This document shows, in pieces, positions 15,678 through 24,119 of a stretch of 58,358 nucleotides of DNA. Position 1 is the stretch's first letter, and the number at the start of each line of letters is the position of its first letter. The position numbers and the translations under genes are program-made. The DNA comes from Kiritimatiellia bacterium (lineage in GTDB: Bacteria > Verrucomicrobiota > Kiritimatiellia > RFP12 > UBA1067): NCBI GenBank assembly GCA_017447805.1, contig JAFSMR010000037.1, positions 1 through 58,358 on the forward strand, read 5' to 3'. The notes beneath the pieces were generated by a model. The model had not been told where the DNA came from, did no database searches, and worked only from the letters and a program-made list of their open reading frames with translations.

Positions 15678-16964
15678 ATGAACTATATTCCAAGAGTTGT
15701 CGATTCAGAACTCGATCTTAGGCTTCGGGCTGTTGGAGCTACGGTTTTGGTCGGCCCCAAGTGGTGCGGCAAGACAACAACGGCGAAACAGAAGGCGAGG
15801 AGTGTGCTTGAAATGCAGGATCCAGACCTGCAGGAAGGGTATTTGCGACTCGCGCAGACAAAACCGTCTCTCCTGCTTGCGGGTGAAACGCCCCGTCTGA
15901 TCGATGAATGGCAGATTGCCCCGAACCTTTGGGATGCGGTTAGGGTTTCCGTGGACAGAATGGGTGGAAAAGGGTTGTATCTTCTTACCGGTTCGGTGGT
16001 GGTTGACGACAAGAAGATAAAGCATTCAGGGACAGGGAGAATCTCCCGCCTTGAGATGTCGACCATGAGCTTGTACGAAACGCAGGAGAGCTCTGGTGAA
16101 TTGTCGCTGAAGGGATTGTTCAACGATCCAAGGGCGCAAGTCGATGGTGCGAAGGGTGCGCTTTCGTTAGAGCGGCTCATTTTCAGTGTGTGCCGTGGCG
16201 GATGGCCTGCGGTTATGGATGCGAACGGGGACGATGCAAAGCTCTTTATCGCCAAGGACTATCTGCGAAACATGACGGAGGTGGACATAAGCAGGGTTGA
16301 CGATGTGGAACGAGATTCGGCGTTGGCTGCACAGATATTGAAGTCGTATGCACGCAACATTTCCACTTTGGCGACAAAGACCAGCATACGGAAGGATGTT
16401 CTTTCCGTTAGGGATGTTTCTATGGTTACGCTAGATTCCTACATTAGGGCGCTTGAGAAACTCTTTGTATTGCGCGACATCGAGGCGTGGAATCCGTCTA
16501 TCAGAAGTGCGACAGACATTCGAGCAGGGAAGAAGAGGGGTTTTGTGGATCCGTCGGTTGCTGTCGCAGCATTGGGCGTTGGGCCGGAATACTTTCTAAA
16601 GGACTTCAAGACATTTGGGTTCCTTTTCGAGAGTCTTGTTACGAGGGACCTGCGTGTCTATTCTCAAAGTATGGGCGGCCAGATTTCCTATTATCGTGAT
16701 CGATACGGGCTGGAGGCCGATGCTGTTCTCCACTTGGAGGATGGCCGCTATGCTCTGATTGAGATTAAACTTGGGTCGGCCGAGATTGAGGAGGGAGCAT
16801 CTCATCTTCTTGAGATAAAGCGTCTTGTGGCAGAGCACAACAAGACCGAGATACAATGCCCTTTGCGCGAACCGGATTTGCTGATTGTAATAACTGGGGG
16901 TGAGATGGCTTATACTAGGCATGATGGTGTGCATGTGATTCCGATTGGCTGCCTTAAGCCGTAA
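15678..16964 (+). CDS. AAA-type ATPase with DUF4143 C-terminal domain
   Basis: A 428-aa ATPase of the same broad group as the gene at 8947 but not a close copy. Walker A is VGPKWCGKTTTA (~25-36), Walker B RLIDEWQIAP (~74-83) and the sensor is LLTGSVVVDD. The DUF4143 core contains RGGWPAVMD, and the end has YGLEADAVLHL...YALIEIKLG, again nuclease-like. I use the ATG at 15678; the TTG two codons upstream has no better context. It is flanked by boundary repeats 4 and 5 and carries its own promoter. Like its neighbours it has no assigned function. Confidence 0.87.
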   Translation: MNYIPRVVDSELDLRLRAVGATVLVGPKWCGKTTTAKQKARSVLEMQDPDLQEGYLRLAQTKPSLLLAGETPRLIDEWQIAPNLWDAVRVSVDRMGGKGLYLLTGSVVVDDKKIKHSGTGRISRLEMSTMSLYETQESSGELSLKGLFNDPRAQVDGAKGALSLERLIFSVCRGGWPAVMDANGDDAKLFIAKDYLRNMTEVDISRVDDVERDSALAAQILKSYARNISTLATKTSIRKDVLSVRDVSMVTLDSYIRALEKLFVLRDIEAWNPSIRSATDIRAGKKRGFVDPSVAVAALGVGPEYFLKDFKTFGFLFESLVTRDLRVYSQSMGGQISYYRDRYGLEADAVLHLEDGRYALIEIKLGSAEIEEGASHLLEIKRLVAEHNKTEIQCPLREPDLLIVITGGEMAYTRHDGVHVIPIGCLKP

Positions 16965-16980
16965 GTGGTGCAATTTTATG

Positions 16981-17046
16981 TCTCCCGACGAGCAGCGCAA
17001 GAAACAAGAAGCCGCCTACCGCCAGCAGGCCTACTGTAATTCGTAA
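16981..17046 (+). repeat. Cassette-boundary repeat, copy 5
   Basis: It reads SPDEQRKKQEAAYRQQAYCN then S and a stop, 16 bases after the ATPase stop. The next ~110 bases stay open as a hydrophobic Cys-rich segment (FRALAVICLDLLLCAA) and may be part of an older gene. It is the last copy before the polysaccharide genes resume. Confidence 0.75.
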
Positions 17047-17161
17047 CTTCCGCGCTCTCGCGGTGATATGTCTCGACCTACTCCTGTGCGCCGCGACATG
17101 CAGGTGTTTGGCGTATCTCCCTGGGCACCGCTTTCTCGGCGTCTCCGAATGATCTTGTGCG

Positions 17162-18085
17162 ATGAAGCTCTCAATCATAGTTCCTGTCTATAATGTCGCG
17201 CCATATTTGCGTGAGTGTCTTGAATCGCTACTCGCGCAGACATTCCGCGATTGGGAATGTATATGTGTTGATGATGGCTCTACAGACGGTAGCGCGGAGA
17301 TTTTGGAAAAATATGCCGCCGCCGATTCTAGAATTAGAGTAATCCATCAGGCAAATCAGGGCGTAAGCGTAGCGAGAAATGTTGCAATAGATGTCGCGCG
17401 CGGAGAGTGGCTAGGCTTTCTTGATGCAGATGATTCGATCGAGGCGGATTGGTTTGAGAAGATGATGAGCTACGCAAAAGACGGAGTGGATATCGTCCAC
17501 GCCGATTCGCGTTATTGTTTTGAAGGCACGGGGTCTTCCGGCGAAGGTACATACAGGACTTTTCTGCGCGATGGTTGGTCGCAATTGAATATTGTGCGAC
17601 GTTCTATAGTTGGTACAACTCGCTATCCGGTCGGCATGCGTCTTAAAGAAGATGTAGTTTTCTTTGCTACATTAGCTTTGAAGGAGCCTAGTGTCGCCTG
17701 GGTCAGAGAGAGAGGGTATAACTATCGTGCACGCGAAGATAGTGCTCTTGCTGTTCATGTTTCTAGCGAGGATAGTTTGCGTTTTGCAGAAGAGATATCT
17801 AAGCTTCAGTTGCCGCGAGAGGATATAGGACGCACTCTTGGATATGATTTGATATTGTGGGTCAAGGGACGAGATAAAAGGAGCGGATACGATTCCAAGA
17901 AGTGCCGGATATTGAAGCTTTGGCGAGATGGAGTAAAGAGTGGAGAGCTGAGGTTTCGCGATCTCAGGGGCTGGTGGCGTCCAGGGCTTTGGTTTTGGCT
18001 TCATACAGGTAGACTTTGGCTATTCGACGCAACAATCTTTCTTAGGGTATGGGTAGAGGTTTTATTTAAAAAGGCGGTCGGATGA
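17162..18085 (+). CDS. GT2 family glycosyltransferase
   Basis: A 307-aa GT-A enzyme. The N terminus KLSIIVPVYNVAPYLRECLE and CICVDDGSTDGSAEIL are classic GT2 signatures. The DxD-type metal and nucleotide site appears as FLDADDSIEADW. No strong ribosome site is visible before the ATG. Its stop overlaps the GT8 gene (ATGA), and the three genes 17162-19766 are mutually overlapping, forming the second polysaccharide operon block. Acceptor and sugar are unknown. Confidence 0.88.
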   Translation: MKLSIIVPVYNVAPYLRECLESLLAQTFRDWECICVDDGSTDGSAEILEKYAAADSRIRVIHQANQGVSVARNVAIDVARGEWLGFLDADDSIEADWFEKMMSYAKDGVDIVHADSRYCFEGTGSSGEGTYRTFLRDGWSQLNIVRRSIVGTTRYPVGMRLKEDVVFFATLALKEPSVAWVRERGYNYRAREDSALAVHVSSEDSLRFAEEISKLQLPREDIGRTLGYDLILWVKGRDKRSGYDSKKCRILKLWRDGVKSGELRFRDLRGWWRPGLWFWLHTGRLWLFDATIFLRVWVEVLFKKAVG

Positions 18086-18915
18086 TGGAGCGGGATATAA
18101 TACACATAGCGATTCCTGCCGTTGGCGAATATCGCAGATGGGCGGAGGTGGCTGCGCAAAGCGCAAGACGAGTCGCGTCTTCGCCGGTGGAGGTGCATTT
18201 ACTCGATTGGTCTAATGTAGATAGGGCCAAGATGGAAGCGTTTGGCGAATGGCATGGTAGCGCAATCGCTTGGTCGAGGCTGTTCCTCGACGAATTGCTG
18301 CCATGCGATATCGATTGGGTAATTTCTTGCGATGCGGACATTCTTTATCGAGGGGATATAGCGAAACTATGGGCGCTACGCGATGAGCGGTATGTCGTAA
18401 TGATGAGCCGAGATTCCCAGCCGCCTTGGAGAAAGTTCCATCCTGTTATTGAGCAATGGCTTGGTACGCATCCCGAAGTCGATGCAGGCGATATTTTGTG
18501 CAGCGGACTTACTCTGATCAATCTCAGAAAGTGGCGAGCGGAAGGTTGGCAGAGAAGGGTGAAAGAGTTTATTGTCAAATATCCTGATGTCCCGTTTCTC
18601 GATCAAATGGCGCTCAATGTAGTCTTTAGAGATTGTAAAACTGCGTTGCCGAGAGAGTGGGGTTGCTTCAGCGGAGATAGGAACGAAGACATTGATTACA
18701 ATGGCGACTGTGCAATTCATTATGTTGGCGATACTCCTTGGAAGCGTAAAGGAACAACGCGTCTTATGAGCGACGCTGTAGTGTTATGGCGAAAAGAAGC
18801 TGGGATGCGTTGCGGCGGTTGGCGACGCTGGCTGTGGTTGGCACTGCGCGCGACTAGTCCTCTCTGGCGTTGGAACAAGTCGATGGCATGGCATTTTAGG
18901 ACGGCTATAAGGTGA
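18082..18915 (+). CDS. GT8-like glycosyltransferase
   Basis: A 277-aa retaining glycosyltransferase of the GT8 (LgtC/WaaJ-like) type. SRLFLDELLPCDIDWVISCD runs into DADILYRGDI, the DxD motif near residue 84. Later elements typical of the family are DAGDILCSGLTLINLRKWR, FLDQMALNVVF and the C-terminal AIHYVGDTPW. It would transfer galactose, glucose or a related hexose to a lipid-linked or core acceptor. It overlaps both neighbours by four bases, so expression is coupled. Confidence 0.85.
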   Translation: MMERDIIHIAIPAVGEYRRWAEVAAQSARRVASSPVEVHLLDWSNVDRAKMEAFGEWHGSAIAWSRLFLDELLPCDIDWVISCDADILYRGDIAKLWALRDERYVVMMSRDSQPPWRKFHPVIEQWLGTHPEVDAGDILCSGLTLINLRKWRAEGWQRRVKEFIVKYPDVPFLDQMALNVVFRDCKTALPREWGCFSGDRNEDIDYNGDCAIHYVGDTPWKRKGTTRLMSDAVVLWRKEAGMRCGGWRRWLWLALRATSPLWRWNKSMAWHFRTAIR

Positions 18916-19766
18916 AGATTCTGCATGTAGTCCCTGGGCTCGATGTAATCGGCAATGGTATTGCCGTCGCTGCGAAGCTGATTGCAGGCGAGCAAAAGGC
19001 CGATTTGGTCGAGGCGCGACTTTTCTCTAGAGGAAAGGGCGACATATCGCAGTATGATGAGATCTGGGTTCATTCAGCGTGGCTGCCCATGGTGTTTCGC
19101 TCTAGCAGGCGAGTTCTGAAGGCTGGCAAGCACCTCGTCCGAATGTCGCACGCGAACTACGACCCTGTGCGCCTTGCATATCACGGCTTGAAGAAACGGC
19201 TAGTTGCGCCAATCGATCGTTACTATCTTCGCAGAGCCGATAAAGTCATCGCTACCTGCGAGGCAGAAGCCGACTGGATCCGCGCATACGAACCCCGCTT
19301 CAAATCCATTGAGGTTACAGACCTCAAGCGTTTTTTCAATCTCAATACCCACTCATACCTCATCTCGCATCCCTCATCCTTTCATCTTCTCTATTTAGGC
19401 CGCCGCCATCCATTGAAAGGTGTAGAATATCTCGAAACCGCCGTTTCTCAACTCAACTCCTCCAATCCCACACTCACAACTCCTCCACTTCTAAGAATCG
19501 TCAGCAATGCCTTTGGCGATGAGCTTGAAAAAGTCTGGTCCTGGTGCGATGTCCTCATCCTTCCGACTCTCTCCGACAACTTTGGATTGGTAACCGCCGA
19601 AGCCCTTGAGCGCGGCAAACGAGTGATAACAACCGACGGCGCTCCGGCCTGGGGCGATGGCAACACCTACGGCGGCCGTCTCACCTATCTTCGCGGCTAT
19701 CGCAACGGTACATCTGACGAGAGAGTGAAATTGCTTAAAGCTGCAATTGGAAATTTAATAGGCTAG
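18912..19766 (+). CDS. GT4-like glycosyltransferase (short form)
   Basis: A 284-aa enzyme, shorter than the usual 350-380 residues. The N-terminal acceptor domain is reduced (MKILHVVPGLDVIGNGIAVA). The C-terminal donor domain is intact: LLYLGRRHPLKGVEYLE and LPTLSDNFGLVTAEALERGK with the EX7E motif. The start is GTG, overlapping the GT8 stop (GTGA). Base composition changes to C-rich codons in the middle (about 19310-19500), which may mark a recombination boundary. A Rho-independent terminator follows. Confidence 0.8.
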   Translation: MKILHVVPGLDVIGNGIAVAAKLIAGEQKADLVEARLFSRGKGDISQYDEIWVHSAWLPMVFRSSRRVLKAGKHLVRMSHANYDPVRLAYHGLKKRLVAPIDRYYLRRADKVIATCEAEADWIRAYEPRFKSIEVTDLKRFFNLNTHSYLISHPSSFHLLYLGRRHPLKGVEYLETAVSQLNSSNPTLTTPPLLRIVSNAFGDELEKVWSWCDVLILPTLSDNFGLVTAEALERGKRVITTDGAPAWGDGNTYGGRLTYLRGYRNGTSDERVKLLKAAIGNLIG

Positions 19767-19791
19767 TCGTTGGCGATTAGTCGCGAATCGG

Positions 19792-19816
19792 GCCGTTCTG
19801 CAAAGGGCGGCTTTTT
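19792..19816 (+). terminator. Rho-independent terminator of the second polysaccharide block
   Basis: An 8-bp stem GCCGTTCT/AGGGCGGC (two G-T pairs) with loop GCAA and a TTTTT tail at 19812-19816. It lies between convergent genes. Confidence 0.7.
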
Positions 19817-19818
19817 CT

Positions 19819-21543
19819 TTATGGAAGATTTGACTGCAGGAATGAAAGGATAGAGCGGCGGTAGGCGCTGCCTTTTGCCGAAGCGGCGCGGCGCTTGAAA
19901 ATTTCGGAAGGGGTATCTTGTTCGGTCAAGCAAATATTGCTTGTTCTCTGGACAGGAAGATATTCTTTCCAAGGCACGGCGACTTCATGCCAAGCCCCAT
20001 CTCCGCCGCGAACATCTTTGTAATCAACCCGGTCCTCGGCGCGATAGCCGTGCGCCGTTACGGCGACAGTGCTTTCGCCTGCTCTATTTTCCACGACTTG
20101 CGTTTTTAATATGTTGCGCGTGACGCTCTCAGGATGCTTGAACCAGCCTTCGCCGTGATAGTTCGCGATTGCTTCATGCTCCCAGAATGAAGATGGATTG
20201 CCAAGGGCATCTTTCCAAATATCCTTGTGTGTCCGGATTTGCTGGTAAAGAGGAATGGAAATTAAAGGTGCGAGCGTGAAGTAGGCATCCTTGAAATATT
20301 TCTCGTTGAATTTGATGAAGAATGATTTCGCCGCGTCATAATCCCAGTTGTGGAAATGCTCTGGGTCGGTATCGATAACAGCTTCGTTTAGATGGTGGGC
20401 AAAAATCAAATTTATTTTCTGTTGTTTGATAAATGCGAAATCATCACCGTAGCCAACGGTCGAATCTTTCATTAAATTCAAAAGTTGCGTCTGGGCGATT
20501 GGTGTAAAGAGAAGCCTGAACTCGACTTCGTGGTCTCTGTCTTTTGCGTGAAACCAAGTTTCGAATTCGTGATTGCTCATCAAGGTAAAGTTCGAATCGT
20601 CCGTCAGATTGCGCGAATATGACTTGAGGCGGCTGAGGCGCCACTTTTTCCGGATAGAACTCCAAAGCGCGCCTTCCTTCGAACTCAAGCCCGAAGGCTC
20701 GCGTGAGAATGAAAGATTTGGCGCGGCATCATTGCCATAAATTAGGAATTTTTGTTCGTTATAAACCGGGATTGGCTTGGTAACATAAGCATGAAGGGTT
20801 TCATGGCGGCGCACTCGGCGCTTTTTGCCGTCCACGCCTTCCTCCCATTCGGTCCAGGAAATTTCTTTTGTTCCTTCATAAGTCTTCTCGCCCCATTCCA
20901 TATCGAGATAATGACCGAATACGAAGGGATTCCCATTTATGAGGCCTGATTGCGCGAAGATAATCGATTTGCCATCATTGAAAGAATCGTCCCAGCCGAA
21001 CTCGTCATGCAAAGATTCAAGTCGGGCTGCGGCGAAATATGGGTCGAACTCAAGCCTCGGCACGGTTTTTTCTATCAATTTAACAGGAATATCCCAAGTG
21101 TATAATCGATTGAGCGCTTCCATTTGTTTCCAAGCGACGGCTTTCTTGGATGAGATTAGCGCATTGAGATCTGAAAGAAGCTTCGCCGCCGCCTTATATG
21201 GCGCAACCATGGCGCAGCCTAGAATTACGCCAGCTAAAATCGTAAAGATGCACCATACTTGAATTTTCGGGTTTGCCCCGCCCTTGGCAAGCGCAATGAA
21301 CAACGCGACAACCGCGCCGATGAAGCCAAGCGCTTCCAGCCAGCCGTAGCACGTCTTTTTGTTCTTTGCCGAGTTCGCTTTTTCTTGAAGAGATTTGATT
21401 TCTTTTACAAGCGCCCGGTTTGCTACGATATCGATTTTCGATTTCCGGGTCAGTTCTTCAAACTTCTCGCGCGCCAATTCCGAAAATTTGGCGCGAAATT
21501 CATCGCGATAGCGCGCGAGAGGTTCGTAGACATCTTCAATCAA
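19819..21543 (-). CDS. Large membrane-anchored protein of unknown function, partner of LemA
   Basis: A 574-aa protein with a charged N-terminal helical region (~1-60), two transmembrane segments (~68-86 and ~94-114) and a ~450-residue soluble region. I recognise no domain. The soluble part is rich in aromatic residues, with stretches such as HYLDMEWGEKTYEG and NEKYFKDAYFTLAPL. The start is TTG at 21543, overlapping the lemA stop as TTGA; no ATG is available nearby in frame. LemA genes are often followed by large membrane proteins of unknown role, and this pair fits that pattern. It could act at the cytoplasmic membrane with LemA. Confidence 0.75.
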   Translation of the reverse strand: MIEDVYEPLARYRDEFRAKFSELAREKFEELTRKSKIDIVANRALVKEIKSLQEKANSAKNKKTCYGWLEALGFIGAVVALFIALAKGGANPKIQVWCIFTILAGVILGCAMVAPYKAAAKLLSDLNALISSKKAVAWKQMEALNRLYTWDIPVKLIEKTVPRLEFDPYFAAARLESLHDEFGWDDSFNDGKSIIFAQSGLINGNPFVFGHYLDMEWGEKTYEGTKEISWTEWEEGVDGKKRRVRRHETLHAYVTKPIPVYNEQKFLIYGNDAAPNLSFSREPSGLSSKEGALWSSIRKKWRLSRLKSYSRNLTDDSNFTLMSNHEFETWFHAKDRDHEVEFRLLFTPIAQTQLLNLMKDSTVGYGDDFAFIKQQKINLIFAHHLNEAVIDTDPEHFHNWDYDAAKSFFIKFNEKYFKDAYFTLAPLISIPLYQQIRTHKDIWKDALGNPSSFWEHEAIANYHGEGWFKHPESVTRNILKTQVVENRAGESTVAVTAHGYRAEDRVDYKDVRGGDGAWHEVAVPWKEYLPVQRTSNICLTEQDTPSEIFKRRAASAKGSAYRRSILSFLQSNLP

Positions 21544-22202
21544 AAGAATGTTCCCCTAGCCTGCGCCTTGATCTCGGCAGAAGCCGTGAAAGGGATGCGG
21601 GTCGTGTAGCCTGAGCGCGCGGCGACAATTTGTTTGGTCGGCCACGCGAAGACATCGGTATTCCATTGCATTACGGAATCATTGTAAAGCTGGCGCGCGG
21701 CGGTTATTTCTTTTTGGAGGTAGCTGTTTTGCTGAATGGCCTCGGCGATTGCTGCATGCGCCTTGAGATCGGGATATGCCTCGACCTGCGGGAATAGCCT
21801 GCCGAAGCAGCCGTCGATTTGCGTAGCGACAGAATTCCGCTCCGATTCCGGAAGTCGTCCGCCACGAAACGCCGCGACGGCTTTCATTACGTCCTTATCT
21901 AAATCAACCGCCTTTTCTACCAGCTTGGCAAGATTCTTCAAAATCATTACTCGTTGTTCAAGGTAATTATCGATAGTAGAAGCGTCGGCTTGTATTTTCT
22001 GCTGAAGTTGCTGAAAATAGTTCTTCGCGCCGACTTTCATAAATAGAAAAATCACGCCCGGCAATATTCCAAGCAACCATAGCAAAATTTCGAACAAAGT
22101 CGACCCAAAACCTACACGGACCGGAATTTGCCGCTCGATTACATTGATATCGCGTCCAGCGCCATTTACCGGACCTGTCATTTCATCTAGCTCGTTCGCC
22201 AT
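21540..22202 (-). CDS. lemA: LemA family protein
   Basis: A 220-aa protein. One N-terminal membrane helix (~34-54, LFEILLWLLGILPGVIFLFM) is followed by the long helical bundle of the LemA family, including IDNYLEQRVMILKNLAKLVE (the family's NLVEQR-like segment) and AYPDLKAHAAIAEAIQQNS. AAGGA precedes the ATG. It heads a two-gene operon with the 574-aa membrane protein. The biochemical role of LemA proteins is unknown; they are small membrane-anchored helical proteins in many bacteria. Confidence 0.85.
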   Translation of the reverse strand: MANELDEMTGPVNGAGRDINVIERQIPVRVGFGSTLFEILLWLLGILPGVIFLFMKVGAKNYFQQLQQKIQADASTIDNYLEQRVMILKNLAKLVEKAVDLDKDVMKAVAAFRGGRLPESERNSVATQIDGCFGRLFPQVEAYPDLKAHAAIAEAIQQNSYLQKEITAARQLYNDSVMQWNTDVFAWPTKQIVAARSGYTTRIPFTASAEIKAQARGTFF

Positions 22203-22331
22203 CTTCGTTATTCCTTAATTGCTTACTACGCCGCAGATTATAGCATTTTTATCGACTATTTGTCAACGCCTCCGGCGGAGTTCTAGTGCTCGCTTATTCA
22301 AACCGGGCTGCATTCCATTTCCCCTTAGCCC

Positions 22332-22360
22332 TTGACCCTTTGCGCTAAATATGATATCAT
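22332..22360 (+). promoter_or_regulatory. Promoter of the amino-acid transporter operon
   Basis: TTGACC at 22332-22337, a 17-base spacer and TATCAT at 22355-22360, 25 bases before the ATG at 22385. The region 22203-22330 between the divergent operons holds nothing else I can recognise. Confidence 0.65.
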
Positions 22361-22384
22361 ATAGGCATAAAATTGCGAGAGGTC

Positions 22385-23137
22385 ATGTCTGGAACGTTGC
22401 TCAAGATAGAAAATCTCAAGAAGAACTTCGCTTCGCTCGAGGTGTTGAAAGGACTTTCGCTGGAAATCCGCAAGGGCGAGGTCGTTGTGATGATTGGTCC
22501 TTCCGGTAGCGGCAAGTCGACATTCCTCAGGTGCATGAACCTCTTGGAACAGCCGACCGAGGGGTCTATCTTCTTCAACGGAATCGATATCGTCTCGGCG
22601 AGCGAGAAGACGAAGAATCGCGTGCGCAGCGAGATGGGTATGGTCTTCCAGCATTTCAATCTTTTCCCGCACTTGACGATTCTCGATAACATTACTCTCG
22701 CGCCGAAACTCGTGCGCGGAATTGACGCTGCGGCCGCCGAGAAAAAGGCGATGGAGCTACTTGAGCGCGTTGGGCTCGAAGACAAGGCGAAGGCGTATCC
22801 TCAGCAACTCTCGGGCGGGCAGAAGCAACGCGTTGCCATCGTGCGCTCGCTCGCTATGGAGCCGAAGGTGATGCTCTTCGACGAGCCGACGAGCGCGCTC
22901 GACCCGGAGATGGTGGGCGAGGTTCTTGACGTGATGAAGGACCTCGCGAAGAATGGTATGACGATGGTGGTCGTCACTCACGAGATGCACTTTGCGCACG
23001 AGGTCGCAACGCGCATCCTATTCCTCGATGGCGGCCGCATAGCCGCCGAAGGGACGAGTGCCGAAATCTTCGGCCAACCGCACGATGGGCGCCTTGGCGA
23101 GTTTCTCGGCAAGGTGCGAGGAGAATCGGTAAAGTAG
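22385..23137 (+). CDS. Amino-acid ABC transporter ATP-binding protein (GlnQ type)
   Basis: A 250-aa ATPase subunit of a polar amino-acid uptake system. Walker A is GPSGSGKST (~39-47), the Q-loop region is [12 protein letters not shown], the signature is LSGGQKQR, Walker B is [12 protein letters not shown] and the H-loop is VVVTHEM. The ATG at 22385 is chosen over the TTG at 22373 because it gives the standard N terminus. It is first in a five-gene operon. The permease and binding-protein genes lie 3 kb further on, separated from it by a barrel-like protein and an NhaC-type carrier. Confidence 0.92.
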   Translation: MSGTLLKIENLKKNFASLEVLKGLSLEIRKGEVVVMIGPSGSGKSTFLRCMNLLEQPTEGSIFFNGIDIVSASEKTKNRVRSEMGMVFQHFNLFPHLTILDNITLAPKLVRGIDAAAAEKKAMELLERVGLEDKAKAYPQQLSGGQKQRVAIVRSLAMEPKVMLFDEPTSALDPEMVGEVLDVMKDLAKNGMTMVVVTHEMHFAHEVATRILFLDGGRIAAEGTSAEIFGQPHDGRLGEFLGKVRGESVK

Positions 23138-23188
23138 AACTTTTTCCCTAATTCAATTCACATACAACAAAAGAAGGAGTGAAAATAT

Positions 23189-24091
23189 ATGAAAAAATTG
23201 ATGGTCGCACTCGGTGCAGTGGCAGCTACGGCCGCCCTGTTCACGGCACAGGCGCAAGAGACTTCTGTCCAGGACCAGCCCGCGAAGAGCGAAGAGGTCG
23301 AGATGGAAGATTCTGAGGAAGATGATACCTCGCCATTCGAGGTCGCGCTTCAGGCCGAAGTGAATTCCGCCTATGTTTCCCACAACCGCATCTTTTCCGA
23401 TACGCCAGTCGCGCAGTATGACCTTTGGTTCCAGATGAACCTCCCGGATTCTTTCGGCTGGCTCGCGGCAGATATCTGGGCCAACCAAGAGCTCAACAAG
23501 CGCCATAGCTCGCGCAATAACGGCAACGGCGGCAGGCAACTCGGCGGAATCGGCGAGTTCGACTATGAAATCGTCTACGGCAACTCGATTGGCCCGGTGA
23601 ACTTCACGGCCTCCCACCTCTGGTATACCTACCCGCGCTGCAACTGGGGTTCTCAGAAATTCTGGACCTTCGGCGTCGAATACGATAACGAGTTCATCGT
23701 CCCGAGCGTCAAGTATTACTGGGAGCACTATTCCCACAACGATCCCAACGAGGCGTTCATGATTGACTTCGCGCTTTCGCGCGGTTTCAAAATCACCGAA
23801 GCTCTCCAGCTAAAGATCACCTCCAAAACGACTCTCTACTCCTCGGATTACGCGAAGTATATCTCCGGCGGCGAACTGAACGAAACCGTGTTTGGCGGCT
23901 GGGATAACGGCGTGGCGCTAAGCTACGCTCTTACCGGCAACTTCTCGCTCGGCGCTCACCTCAACTACCTCTACAAGCTTGATCACCGCGTGCGTCACTG
24001 CCCGGGCTGGGATTCCTATTCGGTCGGCGGCGGCCACAGTACTCACGACGGGCTAGTCTACGGCGGCGTTTCCGCCACCCTCTCATTCTGA
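23189..24091 (+). CDS. Secreted outer-membrane beta-barrel-like protein
   Basis: A 300-aa protein with a clear signal peptide (MKKLMVALGAVAATAALFTA then QAQ, cleavage near residue 22), an acidic linker (EEVEMEDSEEDD) and then alternating polar and aromatic strands ending in VYGGVSATLSF. The C-terminal Phe is the usual barrel-assembly signal. AAGGAG precedes the ATG. I cannot name the family. Its place inside an amino-acid uptake operon suggests an outer-membrane channel for the same substrate, which is inference. Confidence 0.75.
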   Translation: MKKLMVALGAVAATAALFTAQAQETSVQDQPAKSEEVEMEDSEEDDTSPFEVALQAEVNSAYVSHNRIFSDTPVAQYDLWFQMNLPDSFGWLAADIWANQELNKRHSSRNNGNGGRQLGGIGEFDYEIVYGNSIGPVNFTASHLWYTYPRCNWGSQKFWTFGVEYDNEFIVPSVKYYWEHYSHNDPNEAFMIDFALSRGFKITEALQLKITSKTTLYSSDYAKYISGGELNETVFGGWDNGVALSYALTGNFSLGAHLNYLYKLDHRVRHCPGWDSYSVGGGHSTHDGLVYGGVSATLSF

Positions 24092-24119
24092 TACGAGATT
24101 TTGAAATGGGGGGAACGAC

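Noticed and set aside
12419-17046. Integron attC sites between cassettes
   Set aside because: The repeats encode a conserved peptide and lack paired inverted core sites. A GTTAGGC at 13845 has no inverted partner, and no integron integrase is in the window.
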